From Acetobacteraceae bacterium (lineage in GTDB: Bacteria > Pseudomonadota > Alphaproteobacteria > Acetobacterales > Acetobacteraceae), in assembly GCA_025452005.1 (NCBI GenBank), contig JANWJK010000095.1, positions 1 to 35,502 of the forward strand: a DNA stretch of 35,502 nucleotides, written 5' to 3'. A model generated the notes under the pieces. That model had not been told where the DNA came from. It searched no databases and saw only the letters and a list, made by a program, of their open reading frames with translations. The translations under genes and the position numbers were made by a program. Numbering within the stretch: position 1 is the stretch's first letter; each line of letters begins with the position of its first letter. Of this stretch, positions 1 to 8,646 are shown in pieces.

Positions 1-1
1 A

Positions 2-355
2 GCGCTGCTCGCCTATTCGGAGCGCTTTCGCGACAGACGCGTCGGCGTGGCGATCACCGGCGGCAACATCGACGCGCGTATCCTGTCCAACGTGCTGCTG
101 CGCAACCTGCTGCGCGACGGCAGGTTGTTGCGGCTGCATCTGCAGATTCCCGATCGCCCCGGCGTGCTGGCCGACATCGCCGGCAAGATCGGAAACATCG
201 GCGGCAACATCATCGAGGTCTCGCACCAGCGCCTGTTCGCCGCCTCGTCCGTGCAGGCGGCGGAACTGGAGGTGATGGTGGAAGCGCGCGATCCGGTGCA
301 CGCCGATGCTATTCTCGAGGCGCTGGAGCAGACCTACGTGGTGCGGCGGATCTGA
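2..355 (+). CDS. ilvA: Threonine ammonia-lyase (threonine dehydratase), C-terminal part with ACT-like domain; 5' truncated by window edge
   Basis: Open frame from base 2: ALLAYSERFRDRRVGVAITGGNIDARILSNVLLR...LLRLHLQIPDRPGVLADIAGKIGNIGGNIIEVSHQR, typical of the IlvA/TdcB C-terminus with a regulatory ACT domain. Confidence 0.88.
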   Translation, partial: ALLAYSERFRDRRVGVAITGGNIDARILSNVLLRNLLRDGRLLRLHLQIPDRPGVLADIAGKIGNIGGNIIEVSHQRLFAASSVQAAELEVMVEARDPVHADAILEALEQTYVVRRI

Positions 356-358
356 ACG

Positions 359-1933
359 TCACACCCGGCTCACGTTCCAGAACATCGGCCCGGTGGCTTC
401 AAGCTTGCCGGTCAGGCTCTTGCGATAGGCGGTGGGTATCTGGAACTGGCCCAGCGTCACTGTGGGCACCTGCGTGTAGTTCTCAAGCTGGATGGCCGCC
501 GCGACCTTCTTGCGCGCATCGTCGTCCTCTGCGTCCAGCCATTGCTGCGTCAGCTCCTCGATCTTCGGATTCTCGTACCAGCCGAACCATCCCGCCGCGC
601 CCGCACCGCGGAACGGCGCGGTGACCACGGGGTTGAGGATGAAGCCACCGGTGAACCAGGTGTGGAAGATCGACCAGCCGCCCTTTTCCACCGATTCCTT
701 GGTTGCCCGCCGCTGCACTACCGAACCCCAATCCGTCGCCTGCAATTCGGCGTTGATGCCGATCTTCTTGAGCGTGTCATAGGTGATGTCGCCGAGCGGT
801 CCGATCGTCGGGAAGTCTGTCGGATTGATGATCACCGCCTTCTGGCCGGTGTAGCCGGCCTCCTGGACCGTCCTCATTGCCGCTTTGAGGTCGCCCTGTT
901 GCACCGGCAGATCGACCTCGGTGCCATAGGTGGTGCCGCATGGGTACTGCGAGCGGCAGATGCGCCACGCCGTCTGATCGTTGCCCATGATCGCCGTCAT
1001 GTAGTCGGTCTGGTTCACCGCGGCCAGCACGGCGCGGCGCAGCCGAACGTCGTTGAACGGCGGATGCAGATGGTTGAACCGCAGACCGCCGATATAGCCT
1101 TGCGGATTGGACGGCGCGATGACGATGTCGGCGTTGCGGCGCAGCAGCGGCACGAGATCTGCCTGCGCCTGCTCGTACCAGTCCACCTCGCCGTTCTGCA
1201 ATGCGGCCGCCGCGGTGGCCGCGTCCGGAATGATCTTCCACTCGATCCGTTCGAAGCGAGCGATCTTGCCGCCCGAGGTCCATTCCGCCGGCTCCTGGCG
1301 CGGCACATAGGCATCGTTCTTCGCCCAGGCGGCGCTGCTGCCGGCGACGAACTCGTCCTTGAGGAAGCGGAAGGGGCCGGAGCCCACCGCCTCGGTGATC
1401 GCCTTGAACGGATCGGTCTTCGCCAACCGCTCCGGCATCATGAAGGAATTCTGTAGCGCAATCGCATCGATCAGCAGCGGGAAGGGTTTCTTGAGCGTGA
1501 TCTTGATCGTCCTGTCGTCCGCCACGCCCCAGGCATCGACAACCTTCGCTGCGGTCTGGCCGAACGTGTCCCTTGCCGCCCAACGGGCGAGGCTCGGTGC
1601 GCAGTCCTGCGCGCGTACCGGCTCGCCGTCATGCCACTTCAGCCCCTCGCGCAGCTTGATCAGATAGGTGCGGCCATCACCGGAGACCGTGTAGCCTTCT
1701 GCCATCTGCGGCTTCGCTTGCAGCGCGGCATTCACGCCGAACAGCGTATCGTACACCAGCCAGCCGTGGTTCGCCGTCACCGCCGCTGTGGTGAAGATCG
1801 GGTCCAGCACTGTGAGGTTGGCCTGCGGCACGAAACGCAGCACGCGGGCGTTCGCCGGCTGCGCAATTGAGAAATGCGGCAAAGCCGCTGCCGCAACGCC
1901 GGCCGCTCCGGCCAGGAGTGTGCGCCGCTTCAT
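359..1933 (-). CDS. ABC transporter substrate-binding protein, peptide/nickel family 5 (SBP_bac_5)
   Basis: N-terminal MKRRTLLAGAAGVAAAALPHFSIAQPA signal (Tat-like/Sec); body FVPQANLTVLDPIFTTAAVTANHGWLVYDTLFG...YLIKLREGLKWHDGEPV. Start set at internal Met (1933) rather than 1990. Confidence 0.9.
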   Translation of the reverse strand: MKRRTLLAGAAGVAAAALPHFSIAQPANARVLRFVPQANLTVLDPIFTTAAVTANHGWLVYDTLFGVNAALQAKPQMAEGYTVSGDGRTYLIKLREGLKWHDGEPVRAQDCAPSLARWAARDTFGQTAAKVVDAWGVADDRTIKITLKKPFPLLIDAIALQNSFMMPERLAKTDPFKAITEAVGSGPFRFLKDEFVAGSSAAWAKNDAYVPRQEPAEWTSGGKIARFERIEWKIIPDAATAAAALQNGEVDWYEQAQADLVPLLRRNADIVIAPSNPQGYIGGLRFNHLHPPFNDVRLRRAVLAAVNQTDYMTAIMGNDQTAWRICRSQYPCGTTYGTEVDLPVQQGDLKAAMRTVQEAGYTGQKAVIINPTDFPTIGPLGDITYDTLKKIGINAELQATDWGSVVQRRATKESVEKGGWSIFHTWFTGGFILNPVVTAPFRGAGAAGWFGWYENPKIEELTQQWLDAEDDDARKKVAAAIQLENYTQVPTVTLGQFQIPTAYRKSLTGKLEATGPMFWNVSRV

Positions 1934-2068
1934 GATGTGCCCCCTGTTGATTGTTGGACACAGGATGTCGAGTTTCCGCGTCTGCCGCAAGCAAGGAGAA
2001 CAGCCTCAAGCGCAAGCTCGCCGACGATTGCGGTGCCGCGGCGGTTATGCATGCACCCACTCCCCAAG

Positions 2069-2091
2069 CCTCCCCCGCTTCGCGGGAGAGG
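2069..2091. repeat. Intergenic inverted repeat (CCTCCCCCGC-ttc-GCGGGAGAGG), one mismatch
   Basis: Read directly: arms 2069-2078 and 2082-2091, 3-nt loop, between SBP and HyuA genes. Confidence 0.7.
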
Positions 2092-2115
2092 AAAAATTAT
2101 GGCGAGCGCGTGTAT

Positions 2116-4152
2116 CTACACGGATATATCCAGCCACCCGTTCGGCGTCACCGTCGCGCGGTTCCCTGGCCGCAACAGCACCGTGGTCATGGCCGATTCC
2201 ACGATCGCCGGCCCGGCAATCGCCTGGCCGGGTGCGATCTCGTCGAACTCGAACACCGGCACGGTGGTCCATTCCCGCAGCCACACGCGCCGTTCGCCGC
2301 GTGGTGCCGCATCTGCCTGTGCCGCCCGAACCGGTTCGGACGGCACACCGGGCAGCACGCCGATCACCGCGGCGCGCGCGTTCACCAGCACCGCGCCCTG
2401 GTCGCGGAGCGCGTAGGTGTACAGCTCCTCGTGCCGGTTGTGGAACCGCTCAACGATCTGCGGCAAAGGATCTTCGGCATCCCAGTCGATGCCGTCGAGC
2501 GGCACGGTGATTTCGAAGATCTGCTCGCCGTAGCGCATCTCGACGGACCGATGCACGCGCACCGGGCCATCGAACGAGGCGCGCAGCCGCGCCAATCCCT
2601 CCTGCTCCATCTCGGCAAACAGGCGCTTGATACCGGCGCCGTCCAGCCGCGTGGTGTCGCCGATATGCGTGCGCGACACCTCGAAGCGCAGGTCGGTCGC
2701 CAGCATCCCCCAGGCCGACAGCACTGCTGCGACGCGTGGCACCACCACCCGCGTCAGATCGAGCTGGCGCGCGACATCCGTTACGTGCAGCCCCGCTGCA
2801 CCGCCGAACGACAGCAGCGCGAACCTCCGCGGATCGACGCCGCGCCGCACCGAGACCAGACGGATGCCTTCCGCCATGTTGGTGTTGACCACGCGGTGCA
2901 CACCTTCGGCCGCCGCTGTCCGGTCGACCTTCAGTCGCGTCGCCAGCCGGTCCAGCGCAGCCTCTGCCGCCGCCGCGTCGAGCCGCGCGGCCCCGCCCAG
3001 GAAATGCGCCGGATCGAGATAGCCGAGGACGAGGTTGGCATCGGTCACGGTGGGATCGGTGCCGCCGCGGCCATAGCAAGCGGGACCCGGCACGGCCCCG
3101 GCGCTCTGCGGACCGACATGCAGGATGCCGCCGGCATCGACACGGCCGATCGACCCGCCGCCGGCGCCGAGACTGACGATGTCGAGGCTGTTCAGTGCGA
3201 GACGATGACCGCCGATGCCGCGGCCGCTGACCAGGGCAGGCTCGCCGTCGACGATCAGGCATATGTCGGTGCTGGTGCCGCCCATGTCGAACGGGATCAG
3301 ATTGCCGCTGCCGAGGAGCCGCGTTGCGTAGCGGCTGCCGGCGACGCCACCGGCGGGGCCGGACAACACACCGCCCGCGGCGAGCCGCGCGGACTCGGCG
3401 ATTGGTGCGACACCGCCGTGCGACTGGATGATCAGGATCGGGCCTCGGTATCCGGCCTCCACCAGGCGCTGCTCCAGCCGCCGCAGGTAGCGCGACAGCG
3501 CGGGCCCGACATAGGCGTTCACCACGGTGGTGGAGACGCGGTCGAACTCCTTGATCTGCGGCAGCACGTCGGACGACAGCGACACGTAGGCATCGGGCAT
3601 CGCCTCGGCGAGCGCGGCGGCTGTGTCACGTTCGTGGCGCGGATCGCGATAGGCGTGCAGGTAGCAGACCGCCACTGCTTCAACGCCGGCGCGCTTCAGC
3701 GCCTCGATCGAGGTGGCGAGCGACGTACGGTCGAGCGGGGTCTCGATCGTGCCGTCGGCGCGCATGCGTTCCGTCACGCCAAGTCGCAGCGCGCGCGGCA
3801 CGAGCTGTTCCGGCGGTGGCATGCGGAGGTTGTACCGGTCGTCCTTCAAGCCCTCGCGCATCTCTATGACGTCGCGGTGGCCCTCCGTGGTGAGCAGGCC
3901 GACCCTGGCGCCCTTGTGCTCGAGCAGTGCGTTGGTTGCGACCGTGGTGCCGTGCACGATGCGCTCGGTCTGTGCGAGCAGGGCCGGCGGCGCGAGGTCG
4001 AGGAGATCGGCCAGGCGGTCGAGCCCGGCCATCACGCCGATCGACGGGTCGTCGGGTGTCGAGGCCACCTTTGCCAGTGTGGCGCGGCCGGTGTCATCCA
4101 CCGCGACCAGGTCGGTGAAGGTGCCGCCGACGTCGATGCCGATCTTCAGCAT
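2116..4152 (-). CDS. hyuA: Hydantoinase/oxoprolinase family protein, subunit A (HyuA-like)
   Basis: MLKIGIDVGGTFTDLVAVDDTGRATLAKVASTPDDPSIGV (ATP-binding DxGGTFTD) ... SHGGVAPIAESARLAAGGVLSGPAGGVAGSRY ... IPFDMGGTSTDICLI. Start placed at the Met at 4152. Confidence 0.93.
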   Translation of the reverse strand: MLKIGIDVGGTFTDLVAVDDTGRATLAKVASTPDDPSIGVMAGLDRLADLLDLAPPALLAQTERIVHGTTVATNALLEHKGARVGLLTTEGHRDVIEMREGLKDDRYNLRMPPPEQLVPRALRLGVTERMRADGTIETPLDRTSLATSIEALKRAGVEAVAVCYLHAYRDPRHERDTAAALAEAMPDAYVSLSSDVLPQIKEFDRVSTTVVNAYVGPALSRYLRRLEQRLVEAGYRGPILIIQSHGGVAPIAESARLAAGGVLSGPAGGVAGSRYATRLLGSGNLIPFDMGGTSTDICLIVDGEPALVSGRGIGGHRLALNSLDIVSLGAGGGSIGRVDAGGILHVGPQSAGAVPGPACYGRGGTDPTVTDANLVLGYLDPAHFLGGAARLDAAAAEAALDRLATRLKVDRTAAAEGVHRVVNTNMAEGIRLVSVRRGVDPRRFALLSFGGAAGLHVTDVARQLDLTRVVVPRVAAVLSAWGMLATDLRFEVSRTHIGDTTRLDGAGIKRLFAEMEQEGLARLRASFDGPVRVHRSVEMRYGEQIFEITVPLDGIDWDAEDPLPQIVERFHNRHEELYTYALRDQGAVLVNARAAVIGVLPGVPSEPVRAAQADAAPRGERRVWLREWTTVPVFEFDEIAPGQAIAGPAIVESAMTTVLLRPGNRATVTPNGWLDISV

Positions 4153-4172
4153 GGCAGGGCGCAGGCAGTAAT

Positions 4173-4201
4173 CCTCTCCCTCCCCTTGCGGGAGGGGGAG
4201 G
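4173..4201. repeat. Intergenic inverted repeat (CCTCTCCCTCCC-cttgc-GGGAGGGGGAGG)
   Basis: 12-bp arms with a single T/G wobble, 5-nt loop, in the HyuB-HyuA gap. Confidence 0.75.
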
Positions 4202-4231
4202 ACCCTTTGCCTGCCCCCGTCACTACAAGTT

Positions 4232-5875
4232 TCAGACGAAACCATTGACCTCATCCCGTTCCCGCGCCGCCGGATCGCGCTTGGCCGGATCGCCCCAACC
4301 ACCGCCGCCCCCGGACTCGATCTTGAACACGTCGCCCGGCCGTATCTCGATCCCCACTTCCTTCGTTTTCAGCGCCCGCTGCTGGCGTCCCTCCGAGTGC
4401 AGCACATAGCGATGCGGCAGTCCGTCCTGGCCGCCGAGCATGCCGCAGGCGCCATACTTCACCCCATCGCCGGCGGTGTTGCCGCGTGCCGGCTCGTCGA
4501 TCTCCGCCACCATCTCCAGCACGCAGCCTGGGCCGCCGCGATACTGCCCATCGCCGCCCGATCCCGACCTGAACTCGTGCGTGCGGAAGAACAGCGGAAA
4601 CCGCACTTCGGTCACCTCCAGGCTGCCGAACTTGATGCCGCCTGCCGCCTGCCATTCGCCGCCTCCCGGCCAGCCGTCGCCCACCGGCGACGCGCCTCCG
4701 CCCGGGCGTGCCTGGAACATGTGCCAGATGAACGGCTTCCGCGTGCGCGGATCGCACCCTTGGATGGCGATCCGGAACCGCCGCCCCCAGCCTGCCATCG
4801 CACGATCAGGGCAGGCGGGGGCCAGAGCCTTGATGATCGCCTCGATGATCTCCTGCGAACAGTGGTTGGTGCACAACGTCACCGGCGCGCCCTCGTTCGC
4901 CCACACCACCGTGCCGGGTTTCGCGATCACCTCCAGCGGACGGAACGCGCCGTCGTTCTTCGGCGTATGCGGATCGATCAGATAGGCCAGCGCCACCACC
5001 ACCGCGGACCGCATGTTCGGAAAGGACGAATTGACGAACCCGATAACCTGCTCGTGCGAGTCCGACAGATCCACAGTCAGGTCGCTGCCCCGCTTGGTCA
5101 CCGTCGCGCGGATATGGATGTCGGTGTAGCCATGCCCGTCGTCGTCGAGAAACGCCTCGCCGTGGTACACCCCATCCTTCCAGGTTGCGATCACCGTGCG
5201 CGCCTGACGCTCCGCGCCATCCAGCACCGCCTCGATCGCCGCGTGCGTCGTCTCCCAGCCGAACTCGGAGGCGAGCGCCAGCATGCGCCGCTGCCCGACA
5301 TGCGCCGAGCCGATCATCGCCGCGAGGTCGCCGCGGAAATCGTGCGGGTGGCGCACATTGGTCACCAGCATCTCCAGCACGTCGCGCCGCACGACGCCGC
5401 GGTCGTAGAGACGCAGCGGCGTGACGCGAATGCCTTCCTGCCAGATCTCGGTCGCGGCCGCGTTGTAGGCACCGTGCGTAGACCCGCCGATGTCGCTCTG
5501 GTGCGCGCGATTGATCGACCAGAACACCGGCCGGTCGCCCTCGAACACCGGCACGAACGCCGTCAGGTCGGGAATGTGGTTGCCGCCATGATACGGATCG
5601 TTCAGCAGGAACACGTCGCCGGGGTGGATGTCACCCAGGAAGAACTCGGTGACCGCCTTGGCCGCCCAGGGCAGCGCGCCGACATGGATCGGCACGTGCT
5701 CGGCCTGTGCGATCAGCCTTCCGTCGAGGTCACAGATCGCGGTGGAGAAATCGCGGCTGGAATTAAGGATCTGGGAGTAGGAGGTGCGCAGCATCGCCTC
5801 GCCCATCTCCTCGACGATGGCATGCAGCCGGTGCTGCACGACCGAGACAGTCACCGGATCGACGGTGTCAGACAC
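4232..5875 (-). CDS. hyuB: Hydantoinase/oxoprolinase family protein, subunit B (HyuB-like)
   Basis: MSDTVDPVTVSVVQHRLHAIVEEMGEAMLRTSYSQILNSSRDFSTAICDLDGRLIAQAEHVPIHVGALPWA ... VLLNDPYHGGNHIPDLT ... ESGGGGGWGDPAKRD C-terminus. Confidence 0.94.
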   Translation of the reverse strand: MSDTVDPVTVSVVQHRLHAIVEEMGEAMLRTSYSQILNSSRDFSTAICDLDGRLIAQAEHVPIHVGALPWAAKAVTEFFLGDIHPGDVFLLNDPYHGGNHIPDLTAFVPVFEGDRPVFWSINRAHQSDIGGSTHGAYNAAATEIWQEGIRVTPLRLYDRGVVRRDVLEMLVTNVRHPHDFRGDLAAMIGSAHVGQRRMLALASEFGWETTHAAIEAVLDGAERQARTVIATWKDGVYHGEAFLDDDGHGYTDIHIRATVTKRGSDLTVDLSDSHEQVIGFVNSSFPNMRSAVVVALAYLIDPHTPKNDGAFRPLEVIAKPGTVVWANEGAPVTLCTNHCSQEIIEAIIKALAPACPDRAMAGWGRRFRIAIQGCDPRTRKPFIWHMFQARPGGGASPVGDGWPGGGEWQAAGGIKFGSLEVTEVRFPLFFRTHEFRSGSGGDGQYRGGPGCVLEMVAEIDEPARGNTAGDGVKYGACGMLGGQDGLPHRYVLHSEGRQQRALKTKEVGIEIRPGDVFKIESGGGGGWGDPAKRDPAARERDEVNGFV

Positions 5876-5929
5876 GCTTTGCCTCCATGGATGGCCGCGG
5901 ATACCATATGCGAAAGGAGTAGACAGTCG

Positions 5930-6100
5930 ATGATGCGCAGAGGCAAGGAAGCCAGCGATCCGCGCCGCCCGGAGTCACCGTGGCTGGCAGGCGCCGCGAT
6001 CGGGATAGCGATCTCGTCGCTGGCGGCCGGCGCGATGCTGCTGGGAGCAGGACTGGCGATCGTTCAGGCGACGCCTACCAGCCGATTGCCCTCTCGATAG
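5930..6100 (+). CDS. Putative small single-pass membrane protein (56 aa)
   Basis: AAAGGAG-type RBS at about 5912-5918 before ATG 5930; product MMRRGKEASDPRRPESPWLAGAAIGIAISSLAAGAMLLGAGLAIVQATPTSRLPSR with basic N-terminus and about 25-residue hydrophobic segment; sits mainly in a gap between two minus-strand genes and overlaps the 3' end of the next one. Confidence 0.4.
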   Translation: MMRRGKEASDPRRPESPWLAGAAIGIAISSLAAGAMLLGAGLAIVQATPTSRLPSR

Positions 6101-7248
6101 CGCCAGAAGATATCGCTGGTGACCTCGTCCACGGTGCGGCATCCGGTATAGGCCATCGTCTTGTCGGCCTCGTTCTTCAGGATATCGATCGCCTTCAGCG
6201 CGCCCGCCTCGCCGCCCGCCGCCGTGCCGTAGAGCGTCGCGCGACCGGTCAGCACCGCCTTCGCTCCCAGCGCCAGCGCCTTCACGATGTCGGAGCCACG
6301 CCGCACGCCGGAATCCAGGATCAGCGTCATGCGGTCGCCCACCGCCTCGGCGATCTCCGGCAGCACGTCCAGCGTCGCCGCCGCGCTGTCCATGTTCCGT
6401 CCGCCGTGGTTCGACACCACGATGCCATCGACGCCGTAGCTCAGTGCCTTGATCGCATCGTCCGGCCGGTTGACGCCCTTCAGCATCAGCACCCCAGGCC
6501 AGATGTCGCGGAACTTCGCGATGTCATCCCAGGCAAGCGAGTCGGCACGCATGGCGTCGCGTGAGCCGACGCCGCTGAGGATCGATTTCTGGTATTCCTC
6601 CGGATAGTTCTCGTGGCGCGGGAACTGTCCGGACGTGAAGTACCGCATCAGCACGCTGGTGGTCCATGCCGGATGGCGCATCATGTCGAGCGTGAACCGC
6701 AGGGTCGGATTGAACGGCAGGCCGAAGCCGTTGTGCGTGTTGTATTCGCGGTTGGCGCCGACTGGGGAATCGACCGTGACGATGAGTGCCTCGAAACCGT
6801 TGCGGTGGGCGCGCTCGATCAACTGGTGCGACAGGTCGCGGCGTTTCCACACATAAAGCTGGAACCATAGCCGACCGCCGGCCGTGGCGATCTTCTCCAT
6901 CGGCGTCATCGATGCGGTGGACAGCGTCAAGGGTATCTGCGCCTTGGCGGCCGCCTTCGCCAGTTCCATTTCGCCCTGATGCCAGCACAGGCCGGCCGCT
7001 CCGGTGGGCGCAATGGCCAGCGGCAGGCTTGCCGGTTTGCCGAACAGCGTGGTGGCAACGCTACGGCCGGAGACATCGACCAGTGCGCGGTGGCGCAGCT
7101 TGATGCGCTCGAACGCCGAGCGGTTGTTGGCGACCGCGATGTGGTCCTCGGTGGCGCGATCCACGAACTCGAACACGCCCTTCGGCAGGCGCCGCTGCGC
7201 CGCGGCGCGCAGGTCCCAGACGTTCAGGCAGCGGTCGAGGTTGGTCAT
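6064..7248 (-). CDS. FMN-dependent alpha-hydroxy-acid dehydrogenase/oxidase (LldD/mandelate dehydrogenase family), copy 1
   Basis: PLAIAPTGAAGLCWHQGEMELAKAAAKAQIPLTLST, GRLWFQLYVW, GIVVSNHGGRNMDSA, LILDSGVRRGSDIVKALALGAKAVLTGRATLYG. ATG at 7248 preferred over GTG 7257. Confidence 0.95.
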   Translation of the reverse strand: MTNLDRCLNVWDLRAAAQRRLPKGVFEFVDRATEDHIAVANNRSAFERIKLRHRALVDVSGRSVATTLFGKPASLPLAIAPTGAAGLCWHQGEMELAKAAAKAQIPLTLSTASMTPMEKIATAGGRLWFQLYVWKRRDLSHQLIERAHRNGFEALIVTVDSPVGANREYNTHNGFGLPFNPTLRFTLDMMRHPAWTTSVLMRYFTSGQFPRHENYPEEYQKSILSGVGSRDAMRADSLAWDDIAKFRDIWPGVLMLKGVNRPDDAIKALSYGVDGIVVSNHGGRNMDSAAATLDVLPEIAEAVGDRMTLILDSGVRRGSDIVKALALGAKAVLTGRATLYGTAAGGEAGALKAIDILKNEADKTMAYTGCRTVDEVTSDIFWRYREGNRLVGVA

Positions 7249-7253
7249 TGGCG

Positions 7254-7338
7254 GCACCCCCTCCCCAACGCGCTGCGCGGGAGTATGGGCGCTGAACTCC
7301 CTCTCCCGCGCAGCGGGGGAGGGTCGGGGAGGGGGTGC
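7254..7338. repeat. Nested (compound) inverted repeat between the two alpha-hydroxy-acid dehydrogenase genes
   Basis: Outer arms GCACCCCCTCCCC (7254-7266)/GGGGAGGGGGTGC (7326-7338), 13/13; inner arms CGCTGCGCGGGAG (7271-7283)/CTCCCGCGCAGCG (7303-7315), 13/13. Confidence 0.85.
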
Positions 7339-7345
7339 ATCCTCA

Positions 7346-8560
7346 TCACACCGTATCCATCACGCGTTCGAACAACCGGTTCCCCTGCCGCCCGCCGAAG
7401 AAGATGTCGGTTGTCACCTCGTCCACGGACCGGCACCCGGTATACGCCATCGTCTTATCCAGCTCGTTGCGGATGATATTGATCGCCTTGAATGCGCCTG
7501 CCGTGCCGCCGACCGCGGTGCCGTACAGCGTCGCCCGGCCGGTCAACACCGCCTTCGCCCCCAGTGCCAGCGCCTTGGCGATATCGGACCCGCGCCGCAC
7601 GCCGGAATCCAGGATCACCGTCAGCCGCTCCCCGACCGCCTCGGCGATCTCCGGCAGCACGTCGATCGAGGCCACGACGCTGTCCATGTTCCGCCCGCCG
7701 TGGTTCGACACCACGATGCCGTCCACCCCGTACTCGATCGCCTTCAGCGCATCGTCCGGCCGGTTGATGCCCTTGATCATCAGGATGCCCGGCCATTTGT
7801 CGCGGAAGATGCGGATGTCGTCCCAGTCCAGCGAATCCTGCCGCGTCAGCTCGTGTGTGGTGGTACCGCGCTCCATCCGCTTGTATTCGTCCGGAAAGTT
7901 CTCGTTGCGCGGCATGCCGATGGTGGTGAGATATTTCATCAGTACGTTGGTGAACCACACCGGATGCCGCATGATATCGAGCGTGAATGTCAGGTTCGGC
8001 TTGTACGGCGCGATGAAGCCATTGTGCGTGTTGTATTCGCGGTTCGGCGGCACGATGGTATCGACCGTAACGATCAGCGCCTCGAACCCCGCGCGGTGGG
8101 CGCGATCGATGAGCTGATACGACATCTCGCGCTTGTTCCAGACATAGAGCTGAAACCACAGCCGCCCGCCCGCTCCTGGCCCCGCCTCCTTGGCGATCTT
8201 CTCCATCCCGGTCATCGCGCCCGTGGCCAGCGTGAACGGGATCTTCGCCTTGGCGGCGGCCTTCGCCAGTTCCAGCTCGCCCTCGTGCCAGCACAGGCCC
8301 GCCGCACCGGTGGGCGCGATCGCCAGCGGCATCGACACCGGCTTGCCGAACAGTGTCGTGGCCATCGAGCGGCCCGATACATCCACCAGCGCGCGGTGCC
8401 GCAGTTTGATGCGCTCGAATGCGTTGCGGTTGTTGGCGACCGCGATGCCGTCCTCGCTGCCCCGGTCGACGAATTCGAACACGGCCCTGGGCAGGCGACG
8501 TTTTGCCGCGGCACGCAGGTCATACACGTTCAGGCAACGATCGAGCGCGGACATGGACAT
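7346..8560 (-). CDS. FMN-dependent alpha-hydroxy-acid dehydrogenase/oxidase, copy 2 (paralog of 6064-7248)
   Basis: MSMSALDRCLNVYDLRAAAKRRLPRAVFEFVDRGSEDGIAVANNRNAFERIKLRHRALVDVSGRS..., same motifs and clear end-to-end similarity to the neighbour. Confidence 0.95.
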   Translation of the reverse strand: MSMSALDRCLNVYDLRAAAKRRLPRAVFEFVDRGSEDGIAVANNRNAFERIKLRHRALVDVSGRSMATTLFGKPVSMPLAIAPTGAAGLCWHEGELELAKAAAKAKIPFTLATGAMTGMEKIAKEAGPGAGGRLWFQLYVWNKREMSYQLIDRAHRAGFEALIVTVDTIVPPNREYNTHNGFIAPYKPNLTFTLDIMRHPVWFTNVLMKYLTTIGMPRNENFPDEYKRMERGTTTHELTRQDSLDWDDIRIFRDKWPGILMIKGINRPDDALKAIEYGVDGIVVSNHGGRNMDSVVASIDVLPEIAEAVGERLTVILDSGVRRGSDIAKALALGAKAVLTGRATLYGTAVGGTAGAFKAINIIRNELDKTMAYTGCRSVDEVTTDIFFGGRQGNRLFERVMDTV

Positions 8561-8646
8561 CTCCCCGGATGAGGGGATGATGAAGCCGATGACTCACTTG
8601 TCAAGCGAGCGCATCGGCATGGCCGGTGCGCTCGTGCGACGGACGG

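Noticed and set aside
2069-2100. Hairpin followed by AAAAATTA as an intrinsic terminator
   Set aside because: Flanking genes are on the minus strand; for that direction the T-run precedes rather than follows the hairpin, so it does not fit a Rho-independent terminator.
1951-4248. 765-aa plus-strand ORF opposite HyuA
   Set aside because: Antisense shadow of a high-GC coding region; Arg/His/Gln-rich composition with no recognisable domain, while the minus strand has strong HyuA motifs.
4397-5929. Long plus-strand ORF opposite HyuB
   Set aside because: Shadow ORF; only the last 56 codons (5930-6100), with their own RBS and lying mostly outside HyuB, were kept as a candidate.
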